Below, piece by piece: positions 33,708-43,510 of a stretch of DNA of 64,000 nt; positions within the stretch are counted from its first letter, which is position 1; every line of letters starts with the position of its first letter. The notes under the pieces are model-generated. The model was not told where the DNA came from and made no database searches. It worked only from the letters and a program-made list of their open reading frames with translations. Source of the stretch: Cellulomonas sp. JH27-2 (GTDB taxonomy: Bacteria; Actinomycetota; Actinomycetes; Actinomycetales; Cellulomonadaceae). The position numbers were made by a program, and so were the translations under genes. The stretch covers positions 186,001 to 250,000 of the forward strand of contig NZ_JACYFR010000002.1 in the NCBI RefSeq assembly GCF_014837175.1. Direction: 5' to 3'.

Positions 33708-34538
33708 ATGCGCGACGACGAGACCGATCGCCCCGCCGAGGCCGAGGACCCACCTGCAGCGCAAGACGCGGAATCGGTGCAGGACCCGCCCGAGGCGCCT
33801 GCGGCTGACGACCTGCCTGCGTCCGAGACCGACGAGCTCTCCTCGCCCGAGCCGGAGCAGCCACCCGCCCCTCGGCCGTTGCTCGACGCGCGCGGGCTCG
33901 GGCTGCGCCTGCGGTCGGGGTGGGTGTTCCGGCACATGGACGTGCGCGCGACGGCAGGGGAGTCCGTCGAGCTCGTCGGCAGCGGTGGCACGGGACGCTC
34001 GATGCTGCTGCTGGCGCTCGTCGGCCGCGCGCGGCACACCGACGGTGACCTCGACGTGCTCGGGACGGGCCTGCGGCCGGGATGGCACGGCGCCGCGCAG
34101 GCGCGGGCCGTGCGCCGCAGGACGGCCGTCGCGCGGATCGGTCCGGCGGTGGAGCTCGACGATCAGCTCACGGTCGCGCAGTCGGTGTCCGACCGCCGGC
34201 GGTGGGACGGCGCGGCGGCGACGTACGACGAGGCTGTCGCGCTCGTCGGCCTCGAGCTCCACGGCTCGACGCTCGTCGAGCTCCTGTCGGCCGTCGACCG
34301 CACGCTCCTGGCCGTCGCGCTGGCCCTCATGGCGCCGCACGAGGTCCTCGTCCTCGACGACGCGGACGTCGGCCTGTCGAGCGAGGAGCACCTGCGCGTC
34401 GGCGAGGCGCTCGCGGACGTCGCCTCCACCGGGGTCGCCGTGCTCTCGTCGGCCGCTCGCCCCAGCGGGGCGGCACGTGCTGTCGTCGTCCCCGTGCACG
34501 CCCACCAGCCCGTCCATGCGGCACAGGAGGCCCGATGA
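33708..34538 (+). CDS. Degenerate ABC-type ATPase-like protein
   Basis: The 276-residue protein has a 57-residue acidic, Pro-rich N-terminal extension, then an ABC ATPase fold with altered catalytic motifs. Walker A is GSGGTGRS (91-98) with Arg97 where Lys is expected. The signature position reads LLSAVD instead of LSGGQ. Walker B is VLVLDDAD (213-220) with Asp in place of catalytic Glu. It overlaps the YhgE/Pip gene by 4 nt. Pairing of a nucleotide-binding-like subunit with a Pip membrane protein is seen in actinobacteria; this copy probably binds but does not hydrolyse ATP, or has a structural role. Confidence 0.82.
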   Translation: MRDDETDRPAEAEDPPAAQDAESVQDPPEAPAADDLPASETDELSSPEPEQPPAPRPLLDARGLGLRLRSGWVFRHMDVRATAGESVELVGSGGTGRSMLLLALVGRARHTDGDLDVLGTGLRPGWHGAAQARAVRRRTAVARIGPAVELDDQLTVAQSVSDRRRWDGAAATYDEAVALVGLELHGSTLVELLSAVDRTLLAVALALMAPHEVLVLDDADVGLSSEEHLRVGEALADVASTGVAVLSSAARPSGAARAVVVPVHAHQPVHAAQEAR

Positions 34539-36472
34539 ACGTCCTCGCGCTGGCCATCGAGGAGCTGCGCCGCTACCGCCGCCCGCTGGAGCGGATCGCC
34601 CTCGCGTTCCTGGTGCTGGTGCCCAGCCTGTACGGCGGGCTGTACCTGTGGTCCAACTGGGACCCCTATGCCAAGGTCGACACGATCAAGGTGGCGGTGG
34701 TGAACGAGGACTCGCCGGTCACCACGGACGACGGCGAGAAGATCGACGCCGGCGCGCAGATGGTCGCCGAGCTGGAGAAGGAGCCCGTCGTCGACTGGAC
34801 GACGACCGACGCCGCGGACGCGGCCGACGGCCTGGCCAACGGCCGCTACCTCATGACGCTCACCATCCCGCAGGACTTCTCCGCGAGCCTCGCGTCGGTG
34901 GCGGAGGGGAACCCGACGTCCGCGAAGGTGATCCTGGCGCGCGACGGCGCCAACGGGTTCATCGTCTCGGTCGCGTCCCGCGGCGCAGCGCTCGAGCTGC
35001 AGGAACGGATCAACCAGGCTGCCACGGAGGCCTACCTCCGGGTCGCGTTCGGGCAGCTCGACGAGCTGCGCGACGGCATCCACGACGCGGCCGACGGCGC
35101 GCAGCAGCTTGCCGACGGGGCGAAGGAGGCGCACGACGGCGCCACGTCGCTGGAGTCCGGCCTGGGCGACGCCGTCGACGCGTCGGGCAAGCTCGCGACC
35201 GGCGCCGACAAGGTGGCGGACGGCAACGAGAAGATCGCCGGAGTCGTCGACCCCGTCGTCGACGACATCGTCCCGGCCCTGCCCACGATCGCGGATGCGA
35301 CCGACGACCTGACGGGCGCCGTCGCCGACCTGACCGACGCCGTCTCCAGCGGCTCCACCGGGATCGACGCGACCACGCAGGCCGTCGTCGCGCAGCTCGA
35401 TGCCCTCGCCAAGGCCGACCCGGACCTCGCCGCCGACCCCGGATTCCAACGAGCCCAGGACGCCGCGCAGCAGGCCGCCGATCGCGCGGACGACATCGAC
35501 ACCGCGGCGTCCGAGGTGGCGAAGGCCGCGGGAGACGTCGACACCAAGGTCACGTCGATCAACAAGGGCGTGCCGGCGCTCCAGGCCAAGCTCACGGGCG
35601 CGCGCGACGACATCGACGACCTGGCGACGGGCGCACGGCAGGTCTCCGACGGTCTCGCGGACCTGACGCCCGCCCTGAAGAAGGCCCAGGACGGGGCCGG
35701 GGACCTGGCCGACGGCACCGCCTCGTTGCAGAAGGGCGCCACGACGCTGGCCGACAAGCTGGGCAAGGCCGCCGACCGCGTCCCGCAGGTCGACGATCCC
35801 GCCGCGACCGCGTCGTCTCTGTCGTCGCCGTCGCTCATCGACGAGCGCGGCGTCAACCAGGCCGCCACCTACGGCGCCGGCCTGGCGCCGTTCTTCTTCG
35901 GCATCGCGTTGTGCGTGTTCGGTGTCGTCGCGTTCACGGTCCTGCGCCCGGTGAACCCGCGTGGCCTGACATCACGCGCCGGGTCGTTCGGCGTCGAGCT
36001 GGCCGGATTCCTGCCGGTCGCGACCATCGGCGTCGTCGGCGGCTGGGTGCTGACGGGCATCATCGCCGTCGCGCTCGGGCTCGACCCGGCGTCGTGGCCG
36101 CGGCTGCTGGGTCTGGTGACCGTGGGCTCGCTCGCGTTCACAGCGGTCGCGCACGCCTTGCGCACGGCGTTCGGGGTGGTCGGCTCGTCGGTCGCGCTGG
36201 TGCTGCTGATGCTCCAGCTCACCAGCTGCGCGGGAATCTATCCCGTGCAGACGCTGCCCGCGTTCTTCCAGGCCATCCACCCGCTGCTGCCGATGACCTA
36301 CGTGGTCGACGGCTTGCGCATCGCGATGACCGGAGGGCCGGCCGACCGGTTCTGGGTCGACCTGGGTGTCGTGGCCGGCTTCCTGCTCCTGTTCGTCGTC
36401 CTCGGGACGCTCGCCGTGCGATGGCGGCGTCGCTGGCACGTCGGCGACCTCAAGCCCGTGCTGGGGGAGTGA
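34535..36472 (+). CDS. YhgE/Pip family membrane protein
   Basis: The 645-residue protein has one N-terminal membrane helix (IALAFLVLVPSLYGGLYLW), a large extracytoplasmic region (about 40-450) with coiled-coil heptads of the ADGAQQLADGAKEA type, and five C-terminal helices resembling ABC-2 permeases. This is the phage-infection-protein/YhgE layout; relatives include type VII-associated EsaA-like proteins and lipid-export permeases. Start ATG 34535 overlaps the ATPase-like gene stop. Export of a lipid or peptide is suggested but unproven. Confidence 0.9.
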   Translation: MNVLALAIEELRRYRRPLERIALAFLVLVPSLYGGLYLWSNWDPYAKVDTIKVAVVNEDSPVTTDDGEKIDAGAQMVAELEKEPVVDWTTTDAADAADGLANGRYLMTLTIPQDFSASLASVAEGNPTSAKVILARDGANGFIVSVASRGAALELQERINQAATEAYLRVAFGQLDELRDGIHDAADGAQQLADGAKEAHDGATSLESGLGDAVDASGKLATGADKVADGNEKIAGVVDPVVDDIVPALPTIADATDDLTGAVADLTDAVSSGSTGIDATTQAVVAQLDALAKADPDLAADPGFQRAQDAAQQAADRADDIDTAASEVAKAAGDVDTKVTSINKGVPALQAKLTGARDDIDDLATGARQVSDGLADLTPALKKAQDGAGDLADGTASLQKGATTLADKLGKAADRVPQVDDPAATASSLSSPSLIDERGVNQAATYGAGLAPFFFGIALCVFGVVAFTVLRPVNPRGLTSRAGSFGVELAGFLPVATIGVVGGWVLTGIIAVALGLDPASWPRLLGLVTVGSLAFTAVAHALRTAFGVVGSSVALVLLMLQLTSCAGIYPVQTLPAFFQAIHPLLPMTYVVDGLRIAMTGGPADRFWVDLGVVAGFLLLFVVLGTLAVRWRRRWHVGDLKPVLGE

Positions 36473-36527
36473 GCGTCGTCCCGTGCGGCTACGCTCGGCG
36501 CGACCCCCTCACCAGCAAGGAGAGCTC

Positions 36528-37301
36528 GTGCCCACCATCTTCGTGACCGGATCGACCGACGGTATCGGCCTGGAGACCGCACGGCAGCTGCTCGAGGGTG
36601 GGCACCGCGTGGTGGGCCATGCACGCGACCGGCGTCGGGCCGACGACCTGCGAGCGGCGTTGCCGCAGATCGCCGACGTGGTGGTCGGCGACCTCGCGTC
36701 GCTCGACGAGACGCGAGCCCTGGCTGCCGCGGCAGCCGCCTGCGGGCCCTTCGACGCCGTCATCCACAACGCGGGGATCGGTGGCGGCGTCCCGGAGCGG
36801 ACCGTCACGCGGGACGGGATCGAGCGCATCTGGCACGTCAACGTCGTCGCGCCCTACCTGCTCACGGCGCTCATGCCGCGGCCCGGACGCCTCGTGTACC
36901 TGACGTCGGGCCTCGAAGCCGACGGCCGGCTGGACCTCGACGACCTGCAGTGGGCGTCACGCGACTGGCACGGCATGCAGGCGTACTCCGACTCGAAGCT
37001 CGCGGACGTCGTGCTCGCCTTCGCCATCGCCCGGCTGTGGCCCGGCGTGCTGACCACCACCGTCGACCCGGGCTGGATCAAGACGAAGCTGGGCGGTCCC
37101 GACGCGTGGGACGAGGTGGGCGACGGCGCGGCGACGCAGGCATGGCTCGCCGTGTCGGACGACGACGGCGCACGCGTCTCGGGCGTGTACCTCAAGCGCT
37201 TCGAGCAGCTGGAGGCCAACCCGGCCGCTTCCGACGAGACCGTCCAGGAGGCGCTGCTCGCGCGTCTCGCCGACCTGACGGGGGTCGAGCTCCCGCGCTG
37301 A
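36528..37301 (+). CDS. Short-chain dehydrogenase/reductase
   Basis: This 257-residue NAD(P)-dependent oxidoreductase has the cofactor motif TGSTDGIG (about 7-14), the NAG motif IHNAGIGGG, and the catalytic Tyr-Lys in QAYSDSKLAD. The segment ADGRLDLDDLQW before the Tyr is typical of retinol-dehydrogenase-like SDRs. The GTG at 36528 follows AAGGAG. Substrate unknown; the neighbours do not suggest a pathway. Confidence 0.9.
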   Translation: MPTIFVTGSTDGIGLETARQLLEGGHRVVGHARDRRRADDLRAALPQIADVVVGDLASLDETRALAAAAAACGPFDAVIHNAGIGGGVPERTVTRDGIERIWHVNVVAPYLLTALMPRPGRLVYLTSGLEADGRLDLDDLQWASRDWHGMQAYSDSKLADVVLAFAIARLWPGVLTTTVDPGWIKTKLGGPDAWDEVGDGAATQAWLAVSDDDGARVSGVYLKRFEQLEANPAASDETVQEALLARLADLTGVELPR

Positions 37302-37309
37302 GACCCCTG

Positions 37310-38089
37310 TCAGTCGTCGTCGTCCTCCTGGGCGGCCAGCGCTGCCGCGCCGACGATGCCGGCCGCGTTGCGCAGCTCGGCGGGGACGATCTTGGTGCGG
37401 ATGTCCAGCAGCGGCAGGAAGTCCTTGTGGTGCTTGCTGACGCCGCCGCCCACCACGATGAGGTCGGGCCAGAACAGGTTCTCCACCACCGTGAAGTAGC
37501 GCTGCAGGCGCTGCGCCCACTGCTCCCAGTCCAGGCCCTCGCGGTCGCGGACCGACTCGGCGGCGCGCGACTCGGCGTCGTGCCCGTCGATCTCCAGGTG
37601 GCCCAGCTCGGTGTTGGGGACCAGCTGCCCGTCGACGATCAGGGCGGACCCGATGCCGGTGCCGAGCGTGACCACCAGGACGACGCCGTCGACGTCCTTG
37701 GCGGCGCCGTAGGCGACCTCGGCGAAGCCGGCGGCGTCCGCGTCGTTGACCGCGACGACCGTGCGGTCGGTCGCGTCGCTGAACAGCTTCTGCGCGTCGG
37801 TACCGATCCACGACTTGTCGACGTTCGCTGCGGACTGCGCGACGCCGTGCAGCATCACGGCCGGGAACGTGACGCCGATCGGGACCTTCTTGTCCAGGTC
37901 GAACGAGTCGACGATCTCGGCGACGGTCTTCGCGACCGCGGCGGGCGTGGCGGGCTGGGGCGTCGGGATGCGCAGGCGGTCGGCGGCGAACTCGCCCTTG
38001 TGCAGGTCGACCGGGGCGCCCTTGATGCCGCTGCCGCCGATGTCGATGCCGAACGCGACGTCGTGGTGCGAGTGCTTGTGGTGGCTCAT
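37310..38089 (-). CDS. ppgK: Polyphosphate glucokinase
   Basis: This 259-residue ROK-family kinase phosphorylates glucose with polyphosphate or ATP. The phosphate motif [15 protein letters not shown] is at about 14-28; the catalytic Asp lies in [20 protein letters not shown] and LGHLEIDG follow. Length and the [16 protein letters not shown] segment match actinobacterial PpgK. It can phosphorylate glucose released by the GH13 enzyme. The ATG start overlaps the map stop codon. A His-rich N-terminus ([10 protein letters not shown]) precedes the kinase fold. Confidence 0.93.
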   Translation of the reverse strand: MSHHKHSHHDVAFGIDIGGSGIKGAPVDLHKGEFAADRLRIPTPQPATPAAVAKTVAEIVDSFDLDKKVPIGVTFPAVMLHGVAQSAANVDKSWIGTDAQKLFSDATDRTVVAVNDADAAGFAEVAYGAAKDVDGVVLVVTLGTGIGSALIVDGQLVPNTELGHLEIDGHDAESRAAESVRDREGLDWEQWAQRLQRYFTVVENLFWPDLIVVGGGVSKHHKDFLPLLDIRTKIVPAELRNAAGIVGAAALAAQEDDDD

Positions 38090-38955
38090 GGCAGTGTCAG
38101 GATCTCCGCTCCGTCTTCGGTGACCAGCAAGGTGTGCTCGAACTGCGCGCTGCGACGACCGTCGGCGGTGAGCACCGTCCAGTCGTCGTCCCACATGATC
38201 CAATCAGGTGTGCCGAGGTTCAGCATGGGCTCGATGGTGAACACCATGCCCGGCTCGATGATCGTGTCGTACATGGGCGCCGCGTCGTAGTGCGGGACGA
38301 CGAGCCCCGTGTGGAATGCGGGGCCGACGCCGTGACCCGTGTAGTCGCGTACCACCCCGTAGCCGAACCGGTCCGCGTACTTCTCGATGACCCGCCCGAT
38401 GACGTTGAGCTCGCGGCCCGGCTTCACGGCCTTGATCGCGCGGTTGAGCGCCTCGGCCGTCCGCTCGACGAGCAGCCGCGACTCCTCGTCGACGTCGCCC
38501 GCCAGGAACGTCGCGTTGTTGTCCCCGTGCACGCCCCCGATGTAGGCCGTGACGTCGATGTTGACGATGTCGCCGTCCTCGATCACGGTCGAGTCCGGGA
38601 TGCCGTGGCAGATCACCTCGTTGACGGACGTGCACAGCGCCTTCGGGAAGCCGCGATAGCCGAGCGTCGACGGGAAGGCGCCGTGGTCGACCAGGAACTC
38701 GTGGCCGATCCGGTCCAGCTCGTCCGTCGTGATACCCGGCTCGACCGCGCGGCCGACCTCGGCCAGCGCCTGCGCCCCGATGCGCGCCGCGACGCGGATC
38801 CGCTCGATCATCTCCTCGGAGAAGACGTCCGGCCCCTCCCACGGGGCAGGGCCCGGCTTGCCGACGTACTCGGGCCGCGCGATGGTGGCGGGGACGGCTC
38901 GACGAGGGCTGACGCGCCCCGGGACCAGGGCGCTGCGGCTGTGCACGGGCGACAT
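38086..38955 (-). CDS. map: Methionine aminopeptidase, type I
   Basis: This 289-residue enzyme removes N-terminal Met after deformylation. Metal ligands are visible: Asp in NIDVTAYI, Asp in [10 protein letters not shown], His in [11 protein letters not shown], Glu in FTIEPML and Glu in [12 protein letters not shown]. An N-terminal extension of about 40 residues ([13 protein letters not shown]) matches the actinobacterial MapA/MapB form that binds the ribosome with an SH3-like motif. ATG 38955 lies 7 nt after TAGACT, predicting a leaderless mRNA. It is coupled to ppgK. Confidence 0.95.
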   Translation of the reverse strand: MSPVHSRSALVPGRVSPRRAVPATIARPEYVGKPGPAPWEGPDVFSEEMIERIRVAARIGAQALAEVGRAVEPGITTDELDRIGHEFLVDHGAFPSTLGYRGFPKALCTSVNEVICHGIPDSTVIEDGDIVNIDVTAYIGGVHGDNNATFLAGDVDEESRLLVERTAEALNRAIKAVKPGRELNVIGRVIEKYADRFGYGVVRDYTGHGVGPAFHTGLVVPHYDAAPMYDTIIEPGMVFTIEPMLNLGTPDWIMWDDDWTVLTADGRRSAQFEHTLLVTEDGAEILTLP

Positions 38956-38962
38956 GACTGGC

Positions 38963-38968
38963 AGTCTA
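38963..38968 (-). promoter_or_regulatory. -10 element TAGACT, leaderless map-ppgK
   Basis: TAGACT on the minus strand ends 7 nt before the map ATG. Confidence 0.6.
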
Positions 38969-39014
38969 CGAGCAGGTCCGGGGCGCGGCCCCGGCAGGTG
39001 AGAGGAGCACGACG

Positions 39015-39179
39015 ATGGCCGGCGACTTCTGGTTCAACACCGAGACCCACGAGGTCGAGGAGGGGCGGCAGAGCGACTGGAGCAAGCTCATGGGTCCCTA
39101 CGGCAGCCGCGACGAGGCGGCGAAGGCGATCGAGAAGGCGAAGGCGCGCAACAAGGCCTGGGACGCCGACGAGGACTGA
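39015..39179 (+). CDS. Small SPOR-like protein, 54 residues
   Basis: This short gene encodes [17 protein letters not shown] ... [28 protein letters not shown] lies about 8 nt before the ATG. The sequence is a well-known small actinobacterial protein type annotated as methionine-aminopeptidase-associated or SPOR-like, usually found divergent from map exactly as here. One beta-strand and one helix are predicted. Function unknown, but codon use and ribosome site support expression. Confidence 0.85.
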   Translation: MAGDFWFNTETHEVEEGRQSDWSKLMGPYGSRDEAAKAIEKAKARNKAWDADED

Positions 39180-39266
39180 ACGCTCCCGGCGCGACGGCGT
39201 GTGACGATGGGGCGCCGCCGGGCACCACCCCAGCCCGGCGGGACCGTCACCTCGGAGGACCCCACC

Positions 39267-39905
39267 GTGACCGCGCCGCTGTCCGACCCGTCGCACCTGC
39301 CCGTCCCGCCGGGCGTCAAGCACACCTGGTTCGAGGACGCCGCGGGCATCCTCGTCGGGACGTTCGTCGTCTCGCTCGGACTGTTCCTGCTGAAGTCCGT
39401 GCACGCCGTCACCGGCGGTACCGCGGGCCTCTCGCTGCTGGTCGGGTACGTCGTCGACGTGCCGTTCGGGGCGCTGTTCGCGCTGATCAACCTGCCGTTC
39501 TTCCTGCTGGCCATCAGCAAGAAGGGGTGGGACTTCACGATCCGGACGGGCATCTGCATCGCGATCGTGTCGGTGCTCAGCGCCGTGCACCCGCGGATGT
39601 TCGGTGACCTCGACCTCCCCGTCGCCTACGGCGTGCTGGCGGGCAACGTGCTGGCAGGCGTCGGGCTGCTGATCCTGTTCCGGCACCGGTCGAGCGTCGG
39701 TGGGTTCAACATCGTCGCGCTCGTCGCGCAGGACCGGCTCGGCTGGCGGGCCGGCTACGTGCAGATGGCGCTCGACACCGTCGTCGTGCTCGCGTCGCTC
39801 ACCGTGGTCGACGTCGGGACCGTGCTGGTGTCCGCTGCCGGCGCCGCCTTGCTCAACCTCATCCTGGCCATGAACCACCGGCCGGGCCGGTACGCGGGCT
39901 ACTGA
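39267..39905 (+). CDS. YitT family membrane protein
   Basis: The 212-residue protein has six hydrophobic helices: AAGILVGTFVVSLGLFLL, ALFALINLPFFLLAI, VLAGNVLAGVGLLILF and others. VHAVTGGTAGLSLLVGY and SSVGGFNIVALVAQD are the conserved YitT loops. GTG 39267 follows GGAGG at 39254-39258. Family function is unknown, presumed transport. An in-frame upstream GTG/ATG region would add a Pro-rich leader without a ribosome site. Confidence 0.85.
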   Translation: MTAPLSDPSHLPVPPGVKHTWFEDAAGILVGTFVVSLGLFLLKSVHAVTGGTAGLSLLVGYVVDVPFGALFALINLPFFLLAISKKGWDFTIRTGICIAIVSVLSAVHPRMFGDLDLPVAYGVLAGNVLAGVGLLILFRHRSSVGGFNIVALVAQDRLGWRAGYVQMALDTVVVLASLTVVDVGTVLVSAAGAALLNLILAMNHRPGRYAGY

Positions 39906-39914
39906 CGGGCAGCC

Positions 39915-40883
39915 CTACCGGGCGGCGACGGTCACGACGACCGGGCGGTGGTCGCTGCCGCCCGTCGCGGGGAGAACGTCGAACCGGAGCGGTCGCCACG
40001 CCCGACCGTCGACCAGGACGTGGTCGATCGGGGTGGCGAGCCACGTGGGCGCTGCCGCGGGCCACGTCCCGCTCGCGGCCCGTCCCAGCGCGCGGGCCAC
40101 ATCGACGCACGGGTCGAGGTGCGCGAGGGCCGGGTGGTCGATCGTCGCGTTGAAGTCGCCCGCGACGATCGCACCGGGGTTGTCCGCGCACGTCGCCGCC
40201 GCGGCACGCGTCTCCGTGCGCCACAGCGGCATCGACGACGGCTCCGACGGCGAGACCGGGTGCACGGCTACGAGCGTCGGGCCCGTACGCGAGGTAGTCG
40301 TGAGACCGCCGTGTCGCAGTGGAAGCGGGACCGCGGCGGGGTAGGTGCCGACGTCGGGGGAGACGAGCAGCGCGACCCCGTCGACCCACGGGTCCGTGCT
40401 CGCGGCTGTGTGCACCTGCATCGGAACGCCGGCGGCGTCCAGCAAGCGTGCGGTCTCGGTCGCGGTCGTCGCGGACGTCTCGGGCAGCACGACGACCTGC
40501 GCGTGCTGCTCCTGGACGAGCCGGGCGAGCGTGTCGGCCGGCACTCGGCCGAGCGTGTTGAAGCTCAGCACCGTGACGGTCCGTTCCGCGGAGCTCGCGG
40601 CGACGGTCGGCTCGTGCCCGCGGACCAGCAGCACAATGGTCTGGACGCCCGCGGCGACGAGCAGAACCCCGACCAGCGGGACCACCGCGAGCCGGTCCCT
40701 GCGCAGCAGCAGGGCACCGCCGAGCGCGACCAGCACCGCTGCCGCCGCCGATCCGATCGCGATCAGCGCGCGGAACGACACGAGCTGCGCGACGCCGACG
40801 AGGCCGGCGCCCCACGGCACCGCGAGCACCGCCGAGGCCAGCGCGGCCACGCCGGCCAGCACCCAGCCGGCGCGCCGGATCAC
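39915..40883 (-). CDS. Endonuclease/exonuclease/phosphatase family membrane protein
   Basis: The 322-residue protein has three N-terminal membrane helices (residues about 5-85) and an extracytoplasmic EEP-fold domain with VTVLSFNTLG, VVLPETSA, GDFNATIDHP and GGSDHRPVVV. This layout matches exported DNase-I-like phosphatases of unknown substrate (the YafD/SMase-like branch). The GTG start overlaps the panB stop codon (GTGA), so it is translated from the panB transcript. Confidence 0.87.
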   Translation of the reverse strand: MIRRAGWVLAGVAALASAVLAVPWGAGLVGVAQLVSFRALIAIGSAAAAVLVALGGALLLRRDRLAVVPLVGVLLVAAGVQTIVLLVRGHEPTVAASSAERTVTVLSFNTLGRVPADTLARLVQEQHAQVVVLPETSATTATETARLLDAAGVPMQVHTAASTDPWVDGVALLVSPDVGTYPAAVPLPLRHGGLTTTSRTGPTLVAVHPVSPSEPSSMPLWRTETRAAAATCADNPGAIVAGDFNATIDHPALAHLDPCVDVARALGRAASGTWPAAAPTWLATPIDHVLVDGRAWRPLRFDVLPATGGSDHRPVVVTVAAR

Positions 40884-41686
40884 GCGTCGAACTGGTGCGC
40901 GGCGTCCGGGAACGTGCGCGCGCGGACCTCGTCGACGTACGCGGTCGCGGCGTTGCGCAGCGCGGTGCCCACCTCGCCGAACCGCTTGGCGAACTTGGGC
41001 GACCAGTCGCCCATGCCCGCCATGTCGACCCACACCAGCACCTGGCCGTCGCACTCCGCGCCGGCGCCGATGCCGATGGTCGGGATGGCGATGACCTCGG
41101 TGATCTGCGCGGCGACCGGCGCTGGCACCATCTCGAGCACCACGGCCACGGCGCCGGCCTCGGCGAGAGCAACCGCGTCCTCGCTCAGCGCCTCGGCTGC
41201 CTCGTCGCCGCGGCCCTGCACGCGCGGACCACCCAGCAGGTTCTCCGACTGCGGCGTGTAACCGAGATGCCCGACCACGGGGATGCCGGCGTCGGTCAGG
41301 GCCCGGACCTGCGCGGCGACGCGTCGGCCGCCCTCGAACTTCACCGCCGAGACGCCGGTCTCCTTCATGACGCGCACCGCTGTGGCCAACGCCTGCTCGG
41401 GGCCCGCTTCGTACGACCCGAACGGGAGGTCCGCCACGACGAACGCGCGCTGTGCGCCGCGGGCCACGGAGCGGGCGGCCAGGACGATGTCGTCGACCGT
41501 GACGGGCAGCGTCGTGTCGTGCCCGTGCATGGTGTTGCCGATCGAGTCGCCGACCAGCAGCATGTCGACGCCGGCCTCGTCGAAGATCCGCGCCGTCACG
41601 GCGTCGTAGGCGGTCAGCATGGTCAGCCGCTCGCCGCGCTCCTTCGCCTGGCGCAGGTGGTGCACGCGCACGCGCTGGGGGGTCAT
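40880..41686 (-). CDS. panB: 3-methyl-2-oxobutanoate hydroxymethyltransferase
   Basis: PanB adds a hydroxymethyl group from methylene-THF to ketoisovalerate, the first step to pantothenate and so to coenzyme A and ACP arms. The 268-residue barrel has LTAYDAVTARIFDEAGVD, the metal motif LLVGDSIGNTMHGHDTTLPV, catalytic Glu in LEMVPAPVA, and TIGIGAGAECDGQVLVW. The ATG at 41686 follows GAAGGAG. It lies 47 bp after nadE. Confidence 0.96.
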   Translation of the reverse strand: MTPQRVRVHHLRQAKERGERLTMLTAYDAVTARIFDEAGVDMLLVGDSIGNTMHGHDTTLPVTVDDIVLAARSVARGAQRAFVVADLPFGSYEAGPEQALATAVRVMKETGVSAVKFEGGRRVAAQVRALTDAGIPVVGHLGYTPQSENLLGGPRVQGRGDEAAEALSEDAVALAEAGAVAVVLEMVPAPVAAQITEVIAIPTIGIGAGAECDGQVLVWVDMAGMGDWSPKFAKRFGEVGTALRNAATAYVDEVRARTFPDAAHQFDA

Positions 41687-41733
41687 GGTCGCTCCTTCGT
41701 CGGGATCGGTTCGCGGGATCGGGGCTCGTGGGA

Positions 41734-43419
41734 TCAGGGCTCGCGCCACTGGGTCGTGATGGGCAGCCGGCGGTCGCGGCCGAAGGCCAGCGCCGTCACC
41801 TTGGTGCCGATCGGGTACTGGCGGCGCTTCCACTCGGCCCGGTCGACCAGGGCCAGCACCTTGTCGACGACGGCCTCGTCGAAGCCCTGCGCCAGCAGCT
41901 CGGCCCGGCCCTGCGCGTTCTCGACGTACGCGTCGAGGACCTCGTCGAGCAGCTCGTACGGCGGCAGCGAGTCCTGGTCCACCTGGCCCGGGCGCAGCTC
42001 GGCGGACGGCGGCTTGGTGATCGACGACTCGGGGATGGGCGGGAGCTCGTCGGGCCCGAACACGCCGTCGATCGCGGCGTTGTTGCGCCACCGCGCCAGC
42101 GCCCACACGCGCGACTTGTCGATGTCCTTGATGGGCGCGAACCCGCCGACCGCGTCGCCGTAGATCGTCGAGTACCCCGTGGCCAGCTCGGTCTTGTTGC
42201 CGGGCGCCAGCACCAGGTGGCCCTCGGCGTTGGACAGCGCCATGAGGATCACGCCACGCACGCGGGCCTGCAGGTTCTCCGCCGCCAGGCCGTCGAGCCC
42301 GAGCTGGCTCTCGAACGCGTCGACCATGGGTGCGATGGGCTGGACGCGATAGTCCGCGCCGATGCGCTGCGCGAGGTCGGCCGCGTCGTCCTTGCTGTGC
42401 TCGCTCGAGTAGACGGACGGCATGGACACGCCGACGACGTTCTCGCCGCCGATCGCGTCCGCGGCGATGGCCGCCACGAGCGCCGAGTCGATGCCACCGG
42501 ACATCCCGAACGTCACCGAGCGGAAGCCGTTCTTGCGGACGTAGCCGCGCAGGCCGGCGACGAGAGCGCGGTAGACCTCCTCGTCGGCGTCCAGAGGCTG
42601 CGCGATCTCGCCCGTGGCGGGCTCGTCGTCGTCCTCCGCGAGATCCCAGACCAACAGGTGCTCGACGAACTGCGGGGCCCGCGTCAGCAGCGTGCCGTCG
42701 CGTCCGATGACGAAGCTCCCACCGTCGAACACGAGGTCGTCCTGCGCGCCGACGAGGTTGACGTAGGCGACCGGCGCGTTCACCTCGCGTGCTCGTCGGG
42801 CGGCCAGGTCGACGCGCTGGTGGCCCTTGCCCTCCTCGTACGGGGAGGCGTTCAGGACCACGAGCGCCGAGACCTCGTTCTCGTCCATCTGGGAGACCGG
42901 GCCCCCGTCCTGCCAGATGTCCTCGCAGATCACGACGCCGACACGACGCCCCCGCACGTCGATGACGCACGCCTCGTCGCCGGCCGCGAAGATGCGGAAC
43001 TCGTCGAACACGCCGTAGTTGGGCAGGTGGTGCTTGTCGTAGCGGGTCTGCACCGCACCGTGCTGCAGCAGGACCGCCTGGTTGGTGGGGCGCTGCGGGC
43101 CGGCCGGGGCGCCGGGCGCGTCCACCGGCGTGACGGCCCGTTCGCCGACCGTGCCCACCAGGACGGCGAGCTCGCCGAGCCCGGCCGCCGCCAGATCGGT
43201 CGCGGTCTGCTGCAACGACGCCTCGGCGCCGCGGCGGAACGACGCGCGCAGCGCGAGGTCCTCGATGGGGTACCCGGTGAGCGTCATCTCCGGGAAGACG
43301 ACCAGGTCGGCGCCCGCATCGGCCGCCTTGCGCGACCACTCGACGACCGCCGCCGCGTTCCCCGTCACGTCACCGACCCGGGTGTCGATCTGAGCGAGGG
43401 CAATCCGAGGCCGAACCAT
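41734..43419 (-). CDS. nadE: Glutamine-hydrolysing NAD+ synthetase
   Basis: This 561-residue enzyme has two domains. The N-terminal nitrilase-type glutaminase has the Glu44-Lys129-Cys165 triad (FPEMTLTGYP, RYDKHHLPNYGVFDE, VVICEDIW). The C-terminal ATP-pyrophosphatase domain begins with GMSGGIDSALVAAI (about 308-321) and carries the APGNKTELATGYSTIYGD loop. It amidates nicotinate adenine dinucleotide using glutamine, whose synthesis genes lie nearby. The ATG is 6 nt after TAGGCT. Confidence 0.96.
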   Translation of the reverse strand: MVRPRIALAQIDTRVGDVTGNAAAVVEWSRKAADAGADLVVFPEMTLTGYPIEDLALRASFRRGAEASLQQTATDLAAAGLGELAVLVGTVGERAVTPVDAPGAPAGPQRPTNQAVLLQHGAVQTRYDKHHLPNYGVFDEFRIFAAGDEACVIDVRGRRVGVVICEDIWQDGGPVSQMDENEVSALVVLNASPYEEGKGHQRVDLAARRAREVNAPVAYVNLVGAQDDLVFDGGSFVIGRDGTLLTRAPQFVEHLLVWDLAEDDDEPATGEIAQPLDADEEVYRALVAGLRGYVRKNGFRSVTFGMSGGIDSALVAAIAADAIGGENVVGVSMPSVYSSEHSKDDAADLAQRIGADYRVQPIAPMVDAFESQLGLDGLAAENLQARVRGVILMALSNAEGHLVLAPGNKTELATGYSTIYGDAVGGFAPIKDIDKSRVWALARWRNNAAIDGVFGPDELPPIPESSITKPPSAELRPGQVDQDSLPPYELLDEVLDAYVENAQGRAELLAQGFDEAVVDKVLALVDRAEWKRRQYPIGTKVTALAFGRDRRLPITTQWREP

Positions 43420-43425
43420 CCCCCG

Positions 43426-43431
43426 AGCCTA
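43426..43431 (-). promoter_or_regulatory. -10 element TAGGCT, leaderless nadE
   Basis: TAGGCT on the minus strand ends 6 nt before the nadE ATG at 43419. Confidence 0.68.
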
Positions 43432-43510
43432 TCCACGCACCGCCCGCGACGAGCCCCGCCCCGACGTGACGCCCCCCACGCCGTCTCGAGGTTCGGCTCG
43501 CGCACCAGCC

